Positions 6,132 through 7,889 of a stretch of DNA of 7,889 nucleotides are shown in pieces. A program made the position numbers and the translations under genes. How positions within the stretch are numbered: position 1 is the first letter of the stretch; every line of letters begins with the position of its first letter. Below the pieces are notes generated by a model. That model was given only the letters and a program-made list of their open reading frames with translations. It was not told the origin of the DNA and did not search any database. The stretch lies in contig CALKIP010000046.1 of NCBI GenBank assembly GCA_937995995.1, positions 1 to 7,889 of the forward strand, in the 5' to 3' direction. The DNA comes from an uncultured bacterium. Lineage in GTDB: Bacteria > Gemmatimonadota > Gemmatimonadetes > Longimicrobiales > RSA9.

Positions 6132-6479
6132 ATGGACATTTTGGACGAACTGCGGCAGGAACAGGTCCGGACGGACATTCCCGACTTCGCGCCCGGCGAC
6201 ACGCTGCGTGTGAACGTACGCGTGCGCGAGGGCGAGAAGGAGCGCATCCAGGTCTTCGAGGGTGTGTGCATCGCCCGCAAGGGTGGCCAGGTCAACGAGA
6301 CCTTCACGGTGCGCAAGATCTCGAACGGTGTGGGCGTCGAGCGTGTCTTCCCGCTCCACTCTCCCACCGTGGAGTCGATCAACGTGGTGCGGCGCGGCCG
6401 TGTGCGCCGTGCGAAGCTCTACTACCTGCGCAGTCTGCGCGGCAAGGCGGCGCGGATCCGCGAGCGGCATCGGCGCTAG
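6132..6479 (+). CDS. rplS: 50S ribosomal protein L19
   Basis: L19 is a large-subunit protein at the 30S-50S interface. The 115 residues match the usual length of about 115-120. The conserved body is easily seen: PDFAPGDTLRVNVRV (17-31), then the barrel segment FEGVCIARKGG (42-52), TFTVRKISNGVGVERVFPLH (57-76), and the basic C-terminus with VVRRGRVRRAKLYYLRSLRGKAARIRE. The gene lies 42 nt after trmD with a consensus Shine-Dalgarno and 18 nt before rnhB. No promoter is evident in the short gap before it, so it is probably expressed from the ffh promoter. Confidence 0.98.
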   Translation: MDILDELRQEQVRTDIPDFAPGDTLRVNVRVREGEKERIQVFEGVCIARKGGQVNETFTVRKISNGVGVERVFPLHSPTVESINVVRRGRVRRAKLYYLRSLRGKAARIRERHRR

Positions 6480-6497
6480 TCCGTCGGGTAGGCGCGC

Positions 6498-7178
6498 GTG
6501 ACGAAGGACGCGCGAAGCCGGTCGCAGAGCGGGTTGGATGCGCGGCGGGAGGCCCGGTCCGGGCACTCCGCCGCGCTTCTCGCTCTGGAAGAAGAATTCT
6601 GGATGCGAGGCCTCGAGCACGTGGCCGGTGTGGACGAGGCCGGGCGCGGTCCGCTGGCCGGGCCCGTCCTCGCGGCTGCGGTCGTGCTGCCACGCGGTCT
6701 CTTCATCGACGGCGTCGACGACTCCAAGCGCCTCCGTGCATCGGTGCGCGAGGAACTGGCGCGCAAGATCCGTGAGCAGGCGCTCGCCTGTGCCATCGGT
6801 GCGGCCAGTTCTCGTGAGGTCGACCGCCTGAACATCCTCCAGGCGACGCATCTGGCGATGCGCCGTGCACTCGACCGGCTCTCGCTCATCCCCGACCACG
6901 TCATCGTCGATGGGCTTCCCGTCCCGGCCTTGGGCGAGGCGCAGACGGCCGTCGTCGAAGGCGATCGGCGTGTGCACAGTGTCGCCTGTGCATCGATCCT
7001 CGCGAAGGTCACGCGCGACCGCCTCATGGCTCGCCTTTCCCTGCGGTATCCCGGCTACGGCTGGGAACGGAACTCCGGCTACGGCACGCCGGAGCACAGG
7101 GAGGCCCTGGCCCGCCTGGGGCCGACCCCTCACCACCGCCGCTCCTTCGCCCCGGTCCAACTCGCACTCGACCTCTGA
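6498..7178 (+). CDS. rnhB: Ribonuclease HII
   Basis: RNase HII cuts RNA in RNA-DNA hybrids and starts excision of single ribonucleotides misincorporated in DNA. The 226-residue product has the DEDD metal-binding set: D46 and E47 in GVDEAGRGPLAGPV, D138 in IVDG, and D156 in VEGD, 18 residues later as in E. coli. DSKRL (75-79) and ASILAKVTRDRLM (165-177) are also present. The lysine of the usual KGD motif is E154 here. The GTG at 6498 has only a weak upstream purine stretch. Another candidate is the ATG at 6603 (GGAAGAAG at 6587-6594 upstream), but it would remove the helix at about 25-40 (ALLALEEEFWMRGLEHV), which I recall as common before the first motif in this family. The first 24 residues remain uncertain. 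The gene often follows rplS in other bacteria. Confidence 0.95.
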   Translation: MTKDARSRSQSGLDARREARSGHSAALLALEEEFWMRGLEHVAGVDEAGRGPLAGPVLAAAVVLPRGLFIDGVDDSKRLRASVREELARKIREQALACAIGAASSREVDRLNILQATHLAMRRALDRLSLIPDHVIVDGLPVPALGEAQTAVVEGDRRVHSVACASILAKVTRDRLMARLSLRYPGYGWERNSGYGTPEHREALARLGPTPHHRRSFAPVQLALDL

Positions 7179-7218
7179 ACTCCTGCCAATAGCGGGCGCA
7201 CAAAGTCTCCGTACGAAC

Positions 7219-7243
7219 GGCCGGCCGCGAACATTCGCCGGCC
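7219..7243 (+). terminator. Possible weak terminator hairpin after rnhB
   Basis: GGCCGG (7219-7224) and CGA (7228-7230) can pair with TCG (7235-7237) and CCGGCC (7238-7243) around a 4-nt loop, with a 3-nt bulge. The structure lies about 40 nt after rnhB, where the cluster could end, but no T-tract follows. It may be a Rho-dependent end, a 3'-stabilising structure, or chance. Nothing else was recognised in the 161-nt gap, and no clear promoter is seen in it. Confidence 0.3.
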
Positions 7244-7327
7244 CGGTCTCTGCGGTGCACCCCGTACCTGCCGGCTTCGATGTCGGCACGCGTCCGGCGC
7301 GGGCGTGAGTATCGCGCGCACCACGAC

Positions 7328-7332
7328 AGGAG
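7328..7332 (+). promoter_or_regulatory. Shine-Dalgarno that sets the start of the small membrane protein
   Basis: AGGAG lies 7 nt before the GTG at 7340. The longer in-frame ATG at 7280 lacks such a site and would add 20 Arg/His-rich residues unrelated to the membrane domain. Confidence 0.7.
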
Positions 7333-7339
7333 ACACGGC

Positions 7340-7765
7340 GTGCATACGGAGCAACTTCGAAACGTCCACCCGCTCTGGGTCGCCACAGGGTGGCTGGTCG
7401 CCATCGCGATGACGTCGCTCATCGCCCTCACCCTCGCGGCTCTGGAGCTGGTTGCCCCCGACACGGAGGCGGACGCCACCGGTGCATTGGTCTCGACCGC
7501 CCTCGGCTTCTGGCTGGGCGGGCTCTTCATCGGCTTTCGCGCCCTGCGGGCACCCATTCTTCACGGCATCATGATCGGATTGGCGTCGATCGCGGCCTGG
7601 TTCATCGTCAACCTGCTCGCTATTCCGTTTCCCTCGCTGACCTGGGAGGCCCTCACCCCACTCCTCACCGCGGCGCTCCTACTGGTCCAGATGACGGCAG
7701 CGGTCGCCGGCACGTGGGTCGGGCATCGGATCGCGCTCCGGGGCGGCACCGAATTGACGGAGTAG
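7340..7765 (+). CDS. Small four-helix integral membrane protein of unknown function
   Basis: From the GTG at 7340 the product has 141 residues. A short polar N-terminus is followed by four hydrophobic segments at about 12-38, 47-67, 72-96 and 106-128, and a polar tail. Features include glycine-rich GFWLGGLFIGF (56-66) followed by RALRAPILHGIMIGL, and HR at 129-130 just after the last helix. The pattern of a Gly-rich helix, a basic loop and then HG at the head of the next helix loosely resembles small YrzE/TIGR04086-type membrane proteins, but this is only a resemblance. No catalytic motif is visible. A start at ATG 7280 (161 residues) is possible but less likely. G/C-biased third codon positions support a real gene. 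It is separated from rnhB by 161 nt and lies just before the tRNA-Lys promoter. Confidence 0.8.
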   Translation: MHTEQLRNVHPLWVATGWLVAIAMTSLIALTLAALELVAPDTEADATGALVSTALGFWLGGLFIGFRALRAPILHGIMIGLASIAAWFIVNLLAIPFPSLTWEALTPLLTAALLLVQMTAAVAGTWVGHRIALRGGTELTE

Positions 7766-7779
7766 GCACGTGGTTTCGG

Positions 7780-7808
7780 TTGAACTACGGGGGTGATGCG
7801 GCTAAATT
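7780..7808 (+). promoter_or_regulatory. Promoter of the tRNA-Lys gene
   Basis: TTGAAC (7780-7785) and TAAATT (7803-7808) are separated by 17 nt. Transcription would start near 7815, about 20 nt before the mature tRNA 5' end. The local A/T-richness stands out from the surrounding GC-rich DNA. Confidence 0.65.
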
Positions 7809-7834
7809 ACAACATCTGTCCACTCAACGGATTC

Positions 7835-7889
7835 GGGCCGGTAGCTCAGTCGGCAGAGCAGCGGACTTTTAATCCGACGGTCGTGGGTT
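7835..7889 (+). tRNA. tRNA-Lys (anticodon UUU), truncated by the window end
   Basis: The first 55 nt of a tRNA are present. These are acceptor 5' strand GGGCCGG (7835-7841), TA, D-arm stem GCTC/GAGC (7844-7847 and 7856-7859), anticodon stem 5' strand GCGGA, loop CTTTTAA with anticodon TTT (7868-7870), and the start of the T arm (GTGGG, TT). The sequence closely parallels bacterial tRNA-Lys. The outer anticodon-stem pair (7861 with 7877) would be G opposite A, a mismatch where E. coli tRNA-Lys has a G-U pair. The T arm, the 3' acceptor strand and any encoded CCA lie beyond the window. Confidence 0.95.

Noticed and set aside
5993..6775. 260-codon plus-strand frame across the trmD end, rplS and the rnhB start
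   Set aside because: Its composition is Arg/Ala/Gly-rich, typical of an out-of-frame reading, and it overlaps three conserved genes.
5766..7289. 507-codon minus-strand open frame opposite trmD, rplS and rnhB
   Set aside because: It spans three clearly real plus-strand genes with no plausible domain, so it is treated as a GC-driven artefact.
7179..7339. Possible riboswitch or small gene between rnhB and the membrane protein
   Set aside because: Only one imperfect GC-rich hairpin is visible, with no recognised aptamer core or separate short gene with a ribosome-binding site.

Overview
The window is a high-GC chromosomal segment with strongly G/C-biased third codon positions. It carries one dense plus-strand run of housekeeping genes and ends in a tRNA gene. 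The proteins look like those of a Gram-negative-type bacterium from a high-GC phylum. Their flavour (TrmD with GHYKDVDQRV, the L19 sequence, and the order ffh-rpsP-rimM-trmD-rplS-rnhB without a KH-domain gene) suggests Gemmatimonadota or a relative. That placement is an impression from memory, not a computed result.

Layout: (1) positions 1-83 hold the probable C-terminal tail of an unidentified gene. (2) At 111-1295 is a membrane-associated M28-type metallopeptidase whose active-site motifs are split by a two-helix membrane hairpin. (3) At 1378-2658 is purA (AMP synthesis), with a candidate promoter in front and a strong hairpin behind. (4) From a good sigma-70-type promoter at 2817-2845 starts the translation and secretion cluster: ffh (SRP GTPase), rpsP (S16), rimM (30S maturation), trmD (tRNA m1G37), rplS (L19) and rnhB (RNase HII). 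(5) At 7340-7765 is a small unrecognised four-helix membrane protein. (6) A promoter and the first 55 nt of tRNA-Lys(UUU) run off the right end.

The cluster genes work together. S16 and L19 are structural proteins of the two ribosomal subunits, RimM matures the 30S head, TrmD protects reading frame by methylating tRNAs, and Ffh recognises nascent membrane proteins on the ribosome. RNase HII often follows rplS in bacterial genomes and removes ribonucleotides from DNA. PurA belongs to purine synthesis and appears to be a separate transcription unit.

I see no mobile element, CRISPR array, phage gene or clearly new multi-gene system. The most unusual items are the split-motif membrane M28 protein, the acidic repeat tail on S16, a 12-nt sequence shared by the ffh and rpsP leaders, an E-for-K change beside a catalytic aspartate of RNase HII, and the uncharacterised membrane protein next to the tRNA gene.
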